Source of the DNA: Microbacterium sp.
GTDB lineage: Bacteria > Actinomycetota > Actinomycetes > Actinomycetales > Microbacteriaceae
NCBI GenBank assembly: GCA_019510305.1
Contig: JAEKKN010000029.1
Span: 1 to 64,000 of the forward strand
DNA: 64,000 bases
Reading direction: 5' to 3'
The notes under the pieces: generated by a model
Told to the model about the DNA's origin: nothing
The model's database searches: none
Seen by the model: the letters and a program-made list of their open reading frames with translations, nothing else
Shown here: positions 16,371 through 24,644 of the stretch, one piece after another
How the letters are laid out: every line of letters starts with the position of its first letter
Numbering within the stretch: the stretch's first letter is position 1
Translations under genes and position numbers: made by a program

Positions 16371-17081
16371 ATGAGCGAGAAGAAGAACGAGGCCGTCGAC
16401 GAGATCGGACGCGGTCCGCTCTCGCGCGGCTCAGTGGTGATCTATCGGATGCTGGTGCTGGAGGCGCAGCTGCTTCTCGCGACGCTCCCCACGAGCCTCG
16501 CCGTCCTGCTCCTCGGTCGCGACCCGTCGAATCTGCCGCTGTTCGTCTTGGCGCTGGTGCCGGTCGCCCCTGCCCTCGTCGCGGGTGTCGCCGCGACCCG
16601 CGCGGCAGCCGCCGACCCCGACCTGGCACCGGGGCGGCACTTCTTCCGCGCCTACCGGCGTGACCTCGTGGCCACGCTGCGGTGGGCGCTCCCGGCGGCA
16701 TTGATCCTCGCTGTGCTGACCGTCAACCTCACCCATCTCGGCGCCGTGGATGGCGGGGCGGCCCTCCGCCCGGCCATCCTCCTTCTCGCAGTGATCGCCC
16801 TGATCTGGTGCGGACACATGGCCGTGCTCACCGCCACGTTCCGTTTTCGCACTCGCGACGCCGCACGGATCGCGCTCGCGCAGATCCTGCCGCGCTTCGG
16901 TTTCTCGCTCGGCGTCCTGTCGCTCGTGGTGATCAGCGCCTTCCTGACCATCGCGTTCTCCGAACTCGTCGTGCTGATGCTCCTGTGGGCCGCAGTCGTC
17001 CTCCTCGCGCTCATGGCACGCCCTGTCATCGCTGACGTCGCGACGCGGTTCACGCGCGACACCTCCGCCACCGAGTCCTGA
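16371..17081 (+). CDS. YesL family membrane protein (DUF624)
   Basis: A 236-residue membrane protein with five or six hydrophobic segments and the DUF624 layout: a short charged N-terminus, GPLSRGSVVIYRMLVL, then alternating helices and a cytosolic loop (RHFFRAYRRDL). YesL-like proteins are repeatedly found beside LplB/YtcP-type transporters in Firmicutes and Actinobacteria, but their role in transport is not established. AGGAGAG precedes the ATG at 16371. It is the last gene of the sugar operon, separated from the binding-protein gene by the stem-loop, and it converges on the methyltransferase gene. Confidence 0.8.
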   Translation: MSEKKNEAVDEIGRGPLSRGSVVIYRMLVLEAQLLLATLPTSLAVLLLGRDPSNLPLFVLALVPVAPALVAGVAATRAAAADPDLAPGRHFFRAYRRDLVATLRWALPAALILAVLTVNLTHLGAVDGGAALRPAILLLAVIALIWCGHMAVLTATFRFRTRDAARIALAQILPRFGFSLGVLSLVVISAFLTIAFSELVVLMLLWAAVVLLALMARPVIADVATRFTRDTSATES

Positions 17082-17102
17082 TCGCCCCGTTGCGGGACCG
17101 GG

Positions 17103-18008
17103 TCAGTTGTCGACCCGCGTGACCTCCGCGTGCGGCATCCGCGCCTTCATGACGCGCACCGCCTCGGGGTTGTCGTCGACGAGCACGGCGTCGCGCCCGA
17201 GAGCCGACGCGACGGCGCCCGCGGTGCCAGAGCCCGCGAACAGGTCGAGGACGCGATCGCCGGGGCGGCTCGATGCCGCGACTATCCGGCGCAGGATCCC
17301 CTCGGGCTTCTGCGTCGGGTAGCCCGTCTTCTCCCGCCCAGTGGTCGGGACGATCGTGTGCCACCATACGTCGGTGGGCAGCTTGCCGCGTGCCGCCTTC
17401 TCGGGCGTGACGAGTCCCGGGGCCATGTACGGCTCCCGATCGACGTCGTCGGAGTTGAACACGTACGTCCGCGGGTTCTTGACGTACACGAGAATCGTGT
17501 CGTGCTTGGTCGGCCAGCGGCGGCGCGACTTCGCTCCGTAGTCGTACGCCCAGATCAGCTCGTTCAGGAACGAGTCGCGGCCGAACACCGCGTCGAGCAT
17601 GACCTTGGCGTAGTGCGCCTCGCGATAGTCGAGGTGCAGGTACAGCGTGCCGTCGTCGGCGAGCAGCCGCCAGGCCTCCTCGAGACGGGGCATCAGGAAG
17701 TCGCCGTAGTCGTCGAAGCGGTCGTCGTAGGTGCGAAGCATTCCGCGCACGCGTTCGTACCGGTGGCCGTGGAAACCGTGACGGACCTCCCCCTGAGCAG
17801 GGTCCGCAGCCGGCTCGATGTCGGCATCCGCCTCATCGTCCGCGGCCATCCGCCGTGCGGTGACGACCTGTCGTTCGCGCGCGCGGCCCGTGTTGAAGGG
17901 CGGGTCGAGGTAGATCAGCGTGAACGACTCGGCGGGCAGGGCTGCCGCGACCGAGAGGTTGTCGCCCTCGATGATCGTGACCGCGCCGCGCTCGGCGTCC
18001 CCGCTCAC
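17103..18008 (-). CDS. Orphan site-specific DNA methyltransferase, beta class
   Basis: A 301-residue amino-methyltransferase (N6-adenine or N4-cytosine) with the catalytic motif DPPF at residues 35-38 and the SAM-binding FAGSGT at 257-262. Catalytic before SAM motif is the beta-class order. A target-recognition region lies between, including RRWPTKHDTILVYVKN, with GYPTQKPEGILRR before motif I. A GTG start at 18008 puts the EGDNL segment near the N-terminus. No restriction gene is nearby, so it is a solitary methyltransferase, perhaps epigenetic. It lies 30 bases downstream of the lipoate ligase on the same strand and may share its transcript. Confidence 0.85.
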   Translation of the reverse strand: MSGDAERGAVTIIEGDNLSVAAALPAESFTLIYLDPPFNTGRARERQVVTARRMAADDEADADIEPAADPAQGEVRHGFHGHRYERVRGMLRTYDDRFDDYGDFLMPRLEEAWRLLADDGTLYLHLDYREAHYAKVMLDAVFGRDSFLNELIWAYDYGAKSRRRWPTKHDTILVYVKNPRTYVFNSDDVDREPYMAPGLVTPEKAARGKLPTDVWWHTIVPTTGREKTGYPTQKPEGILRRIVAASSRPGDRVLDLFAGSGTAGAVASALGRDAVLVDDNPEAVRVMKARMPHAEVTRVDN

Positions 18009-18038
18009 GAAGCTCTGCGCTCAGGGGACGCTGTGCAG

Positions 18039-19088
18039 CTAGGGAACACGGTGCAGCCACGCGTCTGTGGCGAACTTCGACTCGACGAGGGCTTCCGCAT
18101 CGGCGTACTCCTCGGCCGAGATCGTGCCGTCTTCAGCCGAGGTCAGCGAGCGGAACGTGTCGATGAACCGGTCGATGATCTCCGCACGGGAGAGTCCGGT
18201 CTGACTGCGGAGCGGGTCGACCCTCTTCGCTGCGGAAGCCGTGCCCTTGTCGCTGAGCTTCTCCCGTCCGATCCGCAGCACCTCGGTCATCGTCTGGCCG
18301 TCGATGTCGTACGACAGCGTCGCGTGGTGCAGCACGCCGCCGTTCGCGAGACGCTTCTGTGCGGCGCCGCCGATCTTGCCGCTCGACGACGCGATGTCGT
18401 TGAGCGGCTGATACACGGCGTCGATGCCGAGCGAGCGCAGCGCCTGCAGCACCCAGTCGTCGAGGAACGCGTAGGAATCGGCGAAGGTCATCCCTGCCAC
18501 GAGAGATGCCGGAACGTACAGCGAGTAGGTGATGATCTGCCCGGCGGCCATCAGCATCGCTCCTCCGCCAGAGATGCGTCGCACGACGTCGAAGCCGTGG
18601 CTGGCCGCGCCCTCGGGGTCGACCTCGTTGCGGTAGGACTGGAAGGAGCCGATCACGACGGCCGACTGGTCCCATTCCCAGATGCGCAGGGTCGGGCGGC
18701 GGCGGCCCTCTCCGACGCGCGAGGTGAGCACCTCGTCGAGCGCGAGGTTCATGCGAGGCGAGACCGCCTTCTCGTGCACGATCTCCCAGTCGAAGTCCCG
18801 CCAGCCGGGAGCCGTGACCAAGGCTCGGCGGACCGCGGTGCCGACGGCCTCCGGAGTGAACCCCAGCAGCTGCGCGCCCTCGGGCAGAGCCGAACGGACC
18901 GCGGCTGCGATGGCTGTCGCATCCGTCTCCTCGGGGAGCCCGTTCACCGCCGCGTTGATGTCGTCGAGGGCCGTGTCGGGCTCGAGGAAGAAATCGCCGG
19001 CGAGGCGGAAGTCAGCGAGCTTGCCGTCGACCACCTCGAGGTCTACGACGACGAGCTTTCCACCAGGGACCTTGAATTCACCGTGCAC
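18039..19088 (-). CDS. lplA: Lipoate-protein ligase A with N-terminal accessory domain
   Basis: A 349-residue enzyme that should activate lipoate with ATP and attach it to E2 or GcvH lysines. Residues 1-95 resemble the LplA accessory domain (GDFFLEP, then FTPEAVGTAVRRAL), which in E. coli LplA lies at the C-terminus. The catalytic domain follows, with RRISGGGAML near residue 170 and the lipoyl-AMP lysine in SSGKIGGAAQKR near 240. The usual HD after the GGG motif is not present. The GTG start at 19088 is six bases downstream of TAAGCT, so the message is probably leaderless. Confidence 0.82.
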   Translation of the reverse strand: MHGEFKVPGGKLVVVDLEVVDGKLADFRLAGDFFLEPDTALDDINAAVNGLPEETDATAIAAAVRSALPEGAQLLGFTPEAVGTAVRRALVTAPGWRDFDWEIVHEKAVSPRMNLALDEVLTSRVGEGRRRPTLRIWEWDQSAVVIGSFQSYRNEVDPEGAASHGFDVVRRISGGGAMLMAAGQIITYSLYVPASLVAGMTFADSYAFLDDWVLQALRSLGIDAVYQPLNDIASSSGKIGGAAQKRLANGGVLHHATLSYDIDGQTMTEVLRIGREKLSDKGTASAAKRVDPLRSQTGLSRAEIIDRFIDTFRSLTSAEDGTISAEEYADAEALVESKFATDAWLHRVP

Positions 19089-19094
19089 GGTTCC

Positions 19095-19100
19095 AGCTTA
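19095..19100 (-). promoter_or_regulatory. -10 box of leaderless lplA
   Basis: TAAGCT lies six bases before the GTG at 19088, and no Shine-Dalgarno sequence is visible. Confidence 0.5.
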
Positions 19101-19114
19101 AGGCGCGGCCGAGG

Positions 19115-19852
19115 TCAGCGGCCGAGGATCACCGCCCGCTCCCCCGCCCTGATCGAGGACGTGTAGGTGTTCTCGTCGAGCGGGAGGGGGCAGAGGAACT
19201 GGTCCGAGAAGGCGCACGGGGGCAGATAGGCGCGGTTGAAGTCGATCCACGCGCTGCCGTCGTCCGCCGGCTCCTCGACGACGAGGAACCGGAACCGGTA
19301 GGTCTCGATGCCGTTGGTCCCGTCGGCGAAGACCGCAGTGAGGTCGCCATGCGCGTTGCGTGTCACGGTGAGAGTCCGCGGGATGCCGTCGAGTTCGAAC
19401 CTCAGGCGCCCGGCGACCGCGGATTCATGCTGCTGCCCGTCGACGGCCGTGACCGTGATGTGCTCGCCGGGTGTCGACTCGAACACGGCGGGGAGACGCC
19501 AGCCCTTCCTCGGCGGATACGCGTCGATCGCGCTGAACCGCTCGCGCTGAGGGCGCCGCGGATTGAACACCCGCAGAGCCACCGCGCCGTTCCGATCGAA
19601 CACCCGCAACTCGCGGCGCCCGAATCTGATCGTCTCGCCGCCGCGGAGCGTCACGATCGATCCCGAGGTGCCGAGCTCGCTGCCGCGGATTCCGCCGTCG
19701 CCCGTGAGCGCCCAGAGCCCGGGCACCCCCTCGACAGCCGCCGGCTCCGTGATGAGCCAGTTCGTCGACTCCAGCGCGGCGGGGCCGTACTCCGCTCCCG
19801 CGTAGCTCTCGCGCATCCGGTGCCACTCGCGCCACTCGTCCTCGAAGCTCAT
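19115..19852 (-). CDS. DUF1684 domain protein
   Basis: A 245-residue protein matching DUF1684: an N-terminal EDEWREWH segment, RRELRVFDRNGAVALRVFNP in the middle, and the C-terminal signature WIDFNRAYLPPCAFSDQFLCPLP, which has the conserved Asn, Pro-Pro-Cys and Phe. The family has no assigned reaction and members are cytoplasmic. ATG 19852 is preferred over a GTG two codons earlier because AGGAAGG is then spaced five bases away. It lies 26 bases upstream of lplA on the same strand, although lplA seems to have its own promoter. Confidence 0.78.
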   Translation of the reverse strand: MSFEDEWREWHRMRESYAGAEYGPAALESTNWLITEPAAVEGVPGLWALTGDGGIRGSELGTSGSIVTLRGGETIRFGRRELRVFDRNGAVALRVFNPRRPQRERFSAIDAYPPRKGWRLPAVFESTPGEHITVTAVDGQQHESAVAGRLRFELDGIPRTLTVTRNAHGDLTAVFADGTNGIETYRFRFLVVEEPADDGSAWIDFNRAYLPPCAFSDQFLCPLPLDENTYTSSIRAGERAVILGR

Positions 19853-19958
19853 CAGCACCTTCCTCTCGCCGCGAATCTATGGCGAGAGGAAGCGCTGCGG
19901 TGCGGGTGCCGTCATGGAGGATCACCCGGCGTAATGCCGGGACTCTGGACGAAATGTT

Positions 19959-20813
19959 TCAGCGTCGGGGAATGCGCGCGTCGAGCCATGCGAGCAGATC
20001 GGCGCGCACCTCCGCCTGCTGCAGCTCCTGGAAGATCTCGTGACGTGCATCGGGGTAGACGAGGGTCGTGACATCGGTGAGGCCCGACCGCGTGCGGTAC
20101 TCGTCGGCGAGCTTGTGCACGCTGCGGGGTCCACCGACCGGGTCGTCCCTGCCGACCATGAGCAGCATCGGGATGTCGCGCCCCAGGTCTTTGCGAGGCC
20201 GTCCGTACAGCCGGGCGGCCTCGATCGGTCCGAACAGCTTCAGCAGCGGCACATCGGTCGTCAGCGGATCCTCGTCGAACTCCTTCCACACGGCGGGGTC
20301 GCGGCTGAGCCACTCGAGACCCGTGGCGTCCTGACCCTTCCACCGCGCGTTGAGCGGTGCGGCGTTCAGCGAGGTCGGCGTGCGCAGAGCGGAGCCGGAG
20401 AGCACCACGGCGTCCCAGGCCTCCGGGTGGTCGTTCACGAGCATCTGCGCGAGGAACGACCCCCACGAGTGTCCGAGCAGCACGAGCGGAAGGTCGGGCT
20501 GCTCAGCGCGGATGATGCCGGTGAGCTGCCAGATGGCCTCTTCGGTCGCGCGGATGCCTCCCCTGCCGAGACGACCCAGCTTGGCCGGATCGTTGTGCTG
20601 ACGAATGCCCGTGCGCCCGTGACCGCGATGATCGTCGGCGTACACGGTGAAACCGCCATCGGTGAGGGCGGCGATCACCGCACCGTAGCGGCCCGCGTGC
20701 TCGCCGACTCCGTGCAGCAGCTGCACGACCCCTCGCGCCTCACCCGCTGCCGGGTGCACGTCGTAGACGATGGCGATGCCGTGGGAATCCGTGAACTCTC
20801 TGGTCTCCGTCAC
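19959..20813 (-). CDS. Alpha/beta hydrolase, monoacylglycerol lipase / lysophospholipase type
   Basis: A 284-residue serine hydrolase of the Hydrolase_4 group. HGVGEHAGRY near residue 34 is the oxyanion segment, DHRGHGRT follows, and the nucleophile elbow GHSWG has Ser116. The acid is in VGRDDPVG and the histidine in DARHEIF near the C-terminus. No signal peptide is present. Family members split monoacylglycerols or lysophospholipids, and the exact substrate is unknown. The GTG start at 20813 is preceded by TATGGT and a six-base gap, so it is probably leaderless. The neighbours show no functional link. Confidence 0.87.
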   Translation of the reverse strand: MTETREFTDSHGIAIVYDVHPAAGEARGVVQLLHGVGEHAGRYGAVIAALTDGGFTVYADDHRGHGRTGIRQHNDPAKLGRLGRGGIRATEEAIWQLTGIIRAEQPDLPLVLLGHSWGSFLAQMLVNDHPEAWDAVVLSGSALRTPTSLNAAPLNARWKGQDATGLEWLSRDPAVWKEFDEDPLTTDVPLLKLFGPIEAARLYGRPRKDLGRDIPMLLMVGRDDPVGGPRSVHKLADEYRTRSGLTDVTTLVYPDARHEIFQELQQAEVRADLLAWLDARIPRR

Positions 20814-20819
20814 CCACCC

Positions 20820-20825
20820 ACCATA
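20820..20825 (-). promoter_or_regulatory. -10 box of the leaderless hydrolase gene
   Basis: TATGGT, then gggtgg, then the GTG at 20813. The spacing is the same six bases as at other leaderless starts in this window. Confidence 0.5.
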
Positions 20826-20840
20826 CTCACGGCTCGGGTG

Positions 20841-21578
20841 TCACGCAGAGAGCGTCGCGACGAGGGCCCGGGCGGTCTCGAGATCGGTGACCTCGTAGCC
20901 GCCGACTCCGTCCGCCGCCGACCCCATCCGCACGCCGCCGACTTCGCGGACCATGCGCTTGGCCGAGAAGTGCAGGGCGTCGACCCCGGTGTCGGCGAGG
21001 AGCCGAGCGGATGCCGCGTCCACTCCGCTGCCGGCCATGATCTCGATCTCGCCGGCTGCCGCCGAGACCATCCGACGGATCATGTCGATTCCGTCGATCG
21101 CGGCCGATGCGCCGCCCGATGTGAGGACCCGCCGCAGCCCGAGAGCGCGCGCGACCTCGAGGGCGCCCAGCGGATCGACGGAGACGTCGATCGCCCGGTG
21201 CAGGGTGACGGATGCTGCGCCTGCGGCGTCGCGCAGACGCTCCATCGCGTCGGTGTCGAGGGCACCCGCCGCATCCAGGGCGCCGATGACGACGCCGTGC
21301 GCTCCGGCGTCGACCGCTCGGCGCACGTCGAGCTCGGACACCGCGATCTCGTCGGCGTCGTAGTGGAATCCGCCGGCACGCGGACGCACCAGCACGTGCA
21401 CCTCGACGCCGGCCTCCCGTGCGGCGGAGAGACACCGCTCGAGAGTCGCGGGCGAGGGCGTGAGGCCTCCGAGCGCCAGGGCCTGAGCGAGCTCGACCCT
21501 CGCCGCTCCCACAGCACCGGCGACGCGCACGCCTGCCTGGTCCTGCACGGCGATCTCCACGGCGACGTTCTGGGGCAT
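20841..21578 (-). CDS. cutC: CutC family protein (copper homeostasis)
   Basis: A 245-residue TIM-barrel protein with the CutC pattern: VEIAVQDQAGVRVA at the N-terminus, ARVELAQALALGGLTPS, VHVLVRPRAGGFHYD, GVVIGALD, TLHRAID and RRVLTSGGASAA. CutC was linked to copper tolerance in E. coli, but its biochemical role remains uncertain. The start is likely leaderless, with GACAAT six bases before the ATG. It is divergent from a MarR gene, but the operator there lies at the marR start rather than over the cutC promoter. Confidence 0.9.
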   Translation of the reverse strand: MPQNVAVEIAVQDQAGVRVAGAVGAARVELAQALALGGLTPSPATLERCLSAAREAGVEVHVLVRPRAGGFHYDADEIAVSELDVRRAVDAGAHGVVIGALDAAGALDTDAMERLRDAAGAASVTLHRAIDVSVDPLGALEVARALGLRRVLTSGGASAAIDGIDMIRRMVSAAAGEIEIMAGSGVDAASARLLADTGVDALHFSAKRMVREVGGVRMGSAADGVGGYEVTDLETARALVATLSA

Positions 21579-21584
21579 CCCACC

Positions 21585-21590
21585 ATTGTC
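21585..21590 (-). promoter_or_regulatory. -10 box of leaderless cutC
   Basis: GACAAT, four of six consensus positions, sits six bases upstream of the ATG at 21578. Confidence 0.4.
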
Positions 21591-21632
21591 GCGCGTATGC
21601 CCGGCATCCGCTCTTCCCCGCGGGGGAATTGA

Positions 21633-21651
21633 TACTTAGACTGTCTAAGTA
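21633..21651. promoter_or_regulatory. MarR operator abutting the marR start codon
   Basis: TACTTAGA (21633-21640) and TCTAAGTA (21644-21651) are exact complements around ctg. The repeat ends on the base before the ATG and contains TAGACT (21637-21642), a possible -10 for a leaderless message. Binding would therefore block the polymerase directly. Confidence 0.65.
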
Positions 21652-22092
21652 ATGTCTGCACCTGATGGCCTCCTCCCCCTCACCGCCGCAGACCTGCGCA
21701 TGGCCACCTTCCGGCTTGCCCGGCGCCTGCGATGCGTCCGCGTCGCCGACGCGATGAGCGATGCGCAGCTCGCGGTCCTGATGACCCTGCGCCTGCAAGG
21801 CCGCCGCACCATCACTGCCCTCGCCGAGCGCGAGCGGGTCACGGCGCCGTCGATGACGAGCCTCATCAACGGCCTCGAGGAGCAGGGGCTCGTCACCCGC
21901 ACCCCCGACGACGAGGACCGCCGGCGCGTGCAGGTCGACGTCACGGATGCCGGCATCGACATCGTCGAGCGGACCATGACGCGACGCGACGAGCTGCTCG
22001 TCGACGCGATGCGCGAACTAGAGCTCGGCGCCGACGAGGTGCAGACGCTGCGCGACGCCGCCGCCCTGATGCGGAAGCTGGCCGAGCGATGA
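21652..22092 (+). CDS. MarR family transcriptional regulator of an MFS exporter
   Basis: A 146-residue winged-helix regulator. The DNA-binding part is near residues 45-100 (ITALAERERVTAPSMTSLINGLEEQGLVTR, then the wing DDEDRRRVQV). It has no ribosome-binding site and its start codon touches a perfect 19-bp palindrome, so it probably represses its own promoter. The ATGA overlap with the following MFS gene shows co-expression. The arrangement is that of a classical MarR-controlled efflux operon induced by the exported compound. Confidence 0.9.
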   Translation: MSAPDGLLPLTAADLRMATFRLARRLRCVRVADAMSDAQLAVLMTLRLQGRRTITALAERERVTAPSMTSLINGLEEQGLVTRTPDDEDRRRVQVDVTDAGIDIVERTMTRRDELLVDAMRELELGADEVQTLRDAAALMRKLAER

Positions 22093-23414
22093 GCGCGATG
22101 TTCCGGTCGTTCGCGAACGTCAACTACCGCATCTGGTTCGCAGGGGCCCTGGTGTCGAACATCGGCGGATGGATGCAGTCGACCGCCCAGGACTGGGTCG
22201 TCCTCACAGAACTGACGAACAACGACGCCGCGGCGATGGGCGCCACGATGGCTCTGCAGTTCGGCCCTCCGCTGGTCCTGGTGAACCTCACCGGCTGGGC
22301 CGCCGACCGGTTCGACCGCCGTCGCATCCTGCTCGTCACGCAGAGCCTGCTTCTGCTCCTCGCGGTGGCCGTCGGCGTGCTGCTGCTCATCGACGTGATG
22401 ACACTGCCGATGATGTTCTGCTTCGCCGCGGGCTTCGGCGTCGTGAACGCTTTCGACGCCCCGGCCCGCCAAGCCTTCGTCTCCGACGTGGTGTCGACCG
22501 GCGACACCTCGAACGCGGTCGCCCTGAACTCCGCGTCCTTCAACATGGCCCGCATGATCGGCCCCGCCGTCGGCGGCCTCCTGATCGTCGCGATCGGGTC
22601 GGGCTGGGTGTTCATCGCCAACGCGGCCACCTTCCTGGCGATGCTCGTCGCGCTGCTCGTCATGCGGCGCAGTCAGCTGGCACCGCGCCTGAAGAACCGC
22701 AGTCGCGGCGGACTGGCCGCCGGATTCCGTTACGTCTGGGCGCGCAGCGACCTGCGGGTGGTGTTCGTGACGGTGTTCCTCATCGGCGCGTTCGGCATGA
22801 ACTTCCCGATCTTCGCATCGACCATGGCCCTCGAGTTCGGCGCCGGCGCCGACGGCTACGGGGTGCTCAGCTCGATCCTCGCGATCGGCTCGCTCACCGG
22901 AGCGCTGCTCGCCGCTCGCCGTGACCGAGCGCGCGTGCGGGTGGTGGTGCTCGCAGCCGGCGGGTTCGGGGTGTTCGCGTTCGTCTCGGCATCCATGCCC
23001 ACGTACCCCGCCTACGCCGTCACGCTGATGTTCACGGGCTTCACGATCGTCACGCTGCTCACCACCGCGAACGGCTATGTGCAGACGACCACCGACCCGG
23101 CGCTGCGCGGGCGCGTGCTCGCGCTGTACATGGCCGTCATCATGGGGGCGACGCCCGTCGGCGCCCCCATCGCCGGATGGGTGGCGGATGCCTTCGGCCC
23201 CCGCACCGCGATCATGCTCGGCGGCGCGGCCGGACTCGTCGCCTGCGCGATCGGGGTCATGTGGATGCTCACCAGCGGCCGCCTGCACCGCGACGAGAAC
23301 CGGCGCTTCCTGATGACGATCGACGAGACGCGACCGATCGACGTCGTCGACCCGGTCGAGTTCAGCGACGAGGCCGCGGCCACCACACCGATCCGCACCG
23401 CGAAGAAGGACTGA
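22089..23414 (+). CDS. MFS transporter, probable drug or siderophore exporter
   Basis: A 441-residue protein with about twelve membrane segments, of the MFS_3 (EntS-like) group. It begins MSAMFRSFANVNYRIWFAG, has GWAADRFDRRRIL in the loop after helix 2 and DAPARQAFVSDVV with LNSASFNMARMIGPAVGG further on, all typical of this group. The last 50 residues form a charged cytosolic tail. It is translated from an ATG overlapping the marR stop. Control by MarR suggests efflux of a toxic or signalling molecule; the substrate is unknown. Confidence 0.87.
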   Translation: MSAMFRSFANVNYRIWFAGALVSNIGGWMQSTAQDWVVLTELTNNDAAAMGATMALQFGPPLVLVNLTGWAADRFDRRRILLVTQSLLLLLAVAVGVLLLIDVMTLPMMFCFAAGFGVVNAFDAPARQAFVSDVVSTGDTSNAVALNSASFNMARMIGPAVGGLLIVAIGSGWVFIANAATFLAMLVALLVMRRSQLAPRLKNRSRGGLAAGFRYVWARSDLRVVFVTVFLIGAFGMNFPIFASTMALEFGAGADGYGVLSSILAIGSLTGALLAARRDRARVRVVVLAAGGFGVFAFVSASMPTYPAYAVTLMFTGFTIVTLLTTANGYVQTTTDPALRGRVLALYMAVIMGATPVGAPIAGWVADAFGPRTAIMLGGAAGLVACAIGVMWMLTSGRLHRDENRRFLMTIDETRPIDVVDPVEFSDEAAATTPIRTAKKD

Positions 23415-23449
23415 GCCGGGCTGGATCGTCGGAAGGTCGTGTCAGCGGC

Positions 23450-24547
23450 TCAGGGTGTGGGCCACTCGTCGTATGCGTAGGTGCGGGCGAACGCGTCGTC
23501 GAGACCGTAGCCGAGCTCGTCGGAGATATCCCAGGAATCGCCCCACCACGAGGGAGAGAGCAGCGACACCCTGAGGCCGTTCTCGTTCGAGAAGATCTCG
23601 ACGACGTTCCCGTGCGGGTCGACGAGGGCGCCCTTCTCATCCTTCATCCACCCCTGTCCGATGAGCTCGCCCTCGATCGCCTCCACGTCGACGAGCCCCT
23701 CTGCCAGGGGTTCGTGATGGAAGCGCAGGTCGAAGCCGTAGCTGTCGACCGCTTCGGTGAAGCTCGTGCGTCTGTCGATGCCGCGCTGCGAGATCCCCCA
23801 GCCGTCGTCCGCGATCATCCCGCGCACCAGCGAGAGCTGCCCCTGCGCCTGCTCGTGCCGTTCGAGGGCCCGCTCCGCCTGCACGCTCAGGGCGAGCGCC
23901 TGCACCTCTGCGACGGTCTCTCCCGCAGCATCGCGCTGCTGCGCGGTCACGGCCCCGCCGAGCCAGATCATCGCCACGAACAGCACCGGGAGCATCACGG
24001 CGGCGATCCATGCGATGAGCGTCCCCCGCTTCGATGCGGCAGGCGGAGACGTCTTCGTACGCAGCACGATCGCCAGGACGAGAACGGCGATCCAGCACAT
24101 GACGGCGATCCCGGAGCCTCCGAGCATCACCGCCTGCAGGAAGCCGCCCGAGATCGGGGCGGGCGAGAGCCCTTGCATGACGGCGGGGATCGGGCTGCCG
24201 TCGGTCGCCCCCGGTGGCGTGATCATCGCCGCGACCCAGGCCCACCACTGCACGAACAGCAATGCGGTGATCGAAGCCGGCGTGGTCGTGATCCCCGACT
24301 TGCGAAGGAGGAACCGCGGGAGTGATCCGAGCAGACCGAGCACCGGGACCAGGACCGGCGAGATCACCAGGAGCATCAGCAGGGCCCAGCCGCCGTTGCC
24401 CACCGTGATGATGGCGACCAGGGGCAGTCCCCAGTTCATCCAGGGCCAGACGCCCCAGGCGAACGAGTGGATGTCGCTGCGGCCGCTCCCGGGCGACCTC
24501 CACACGGGCTCGTTCCTGATCTTCAGCAGCCACGTCTGATCTGTCAT
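23450..24547 (-). CDS. Membrane protein of unknown function
   Basis: A 365-residue protein not recognised as a known family. Residues 1-40 are polar (TWLLKIRNEPVW). Five or six hydrophobic segments follow between about 45 and 205. The last 160 residues are soluble and start with a probable coiled coil (AAGETVAEVQALALSVQAER), then a globular part rich in acidic and aromatic residues with the phrases DPHGNVVEIFSNENG and LSPSWWGDSWD. The start at 24547 follows GGGGGTG. It converges on the MFS gene and is divergent from a small acidic protein. Confidence 0.7.
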   Translation of the reverse strand: MTDQTWLLKIRNEPVWRSPGSGRSDIHSFAWGVWPWMNWGLPLVAIITVGNGGWALLMLLVISPVLVPVLGLLGSLPRFLLRKSGITTTPASITALLFVQWWAWVAAMITPPGATDGSPIPAVMQGLSPAPISGGFLQAVMLGGSGIAVMCWIAVLVLAIVLRTKTSPPAASKRGTLIAWIAAVMLPVLFVAMIWLGGAVTAQQRDAAGETVAEVQALALSVQAERALERHEQAQGQLSLVRGMIADDGWGISQRGIDRRTSFTEAVDSYGFDLRFHHEPLAEGLVDVEAIEGELIGQGWMKDEKGALVDPHGNVVEIFSNENGLRVSLLSPSWWGDSWDISDELGYGLDDAFARTYAYDEWPTP

Positions 24548-24632
24548 GACACCCCCGAGCACACACTACCGTCACCGTTCCGATGGCGATCCGAACGGTG
24601 TCAACCCCCTCACCCGAGCGGTGCCGGAGGCG

Positions 24633-24638
24633 TACCGT
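24633..24638 (+). promoter_or_regulatory. -10 box of the small acidic protein gene
   Basis: TACCGT lies six bases before the ATG at 24645, with no ribosome-binding site: a leaderless pattern. Confidence 0.45.
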
Positions 24639-24644
24639 CGCCGC

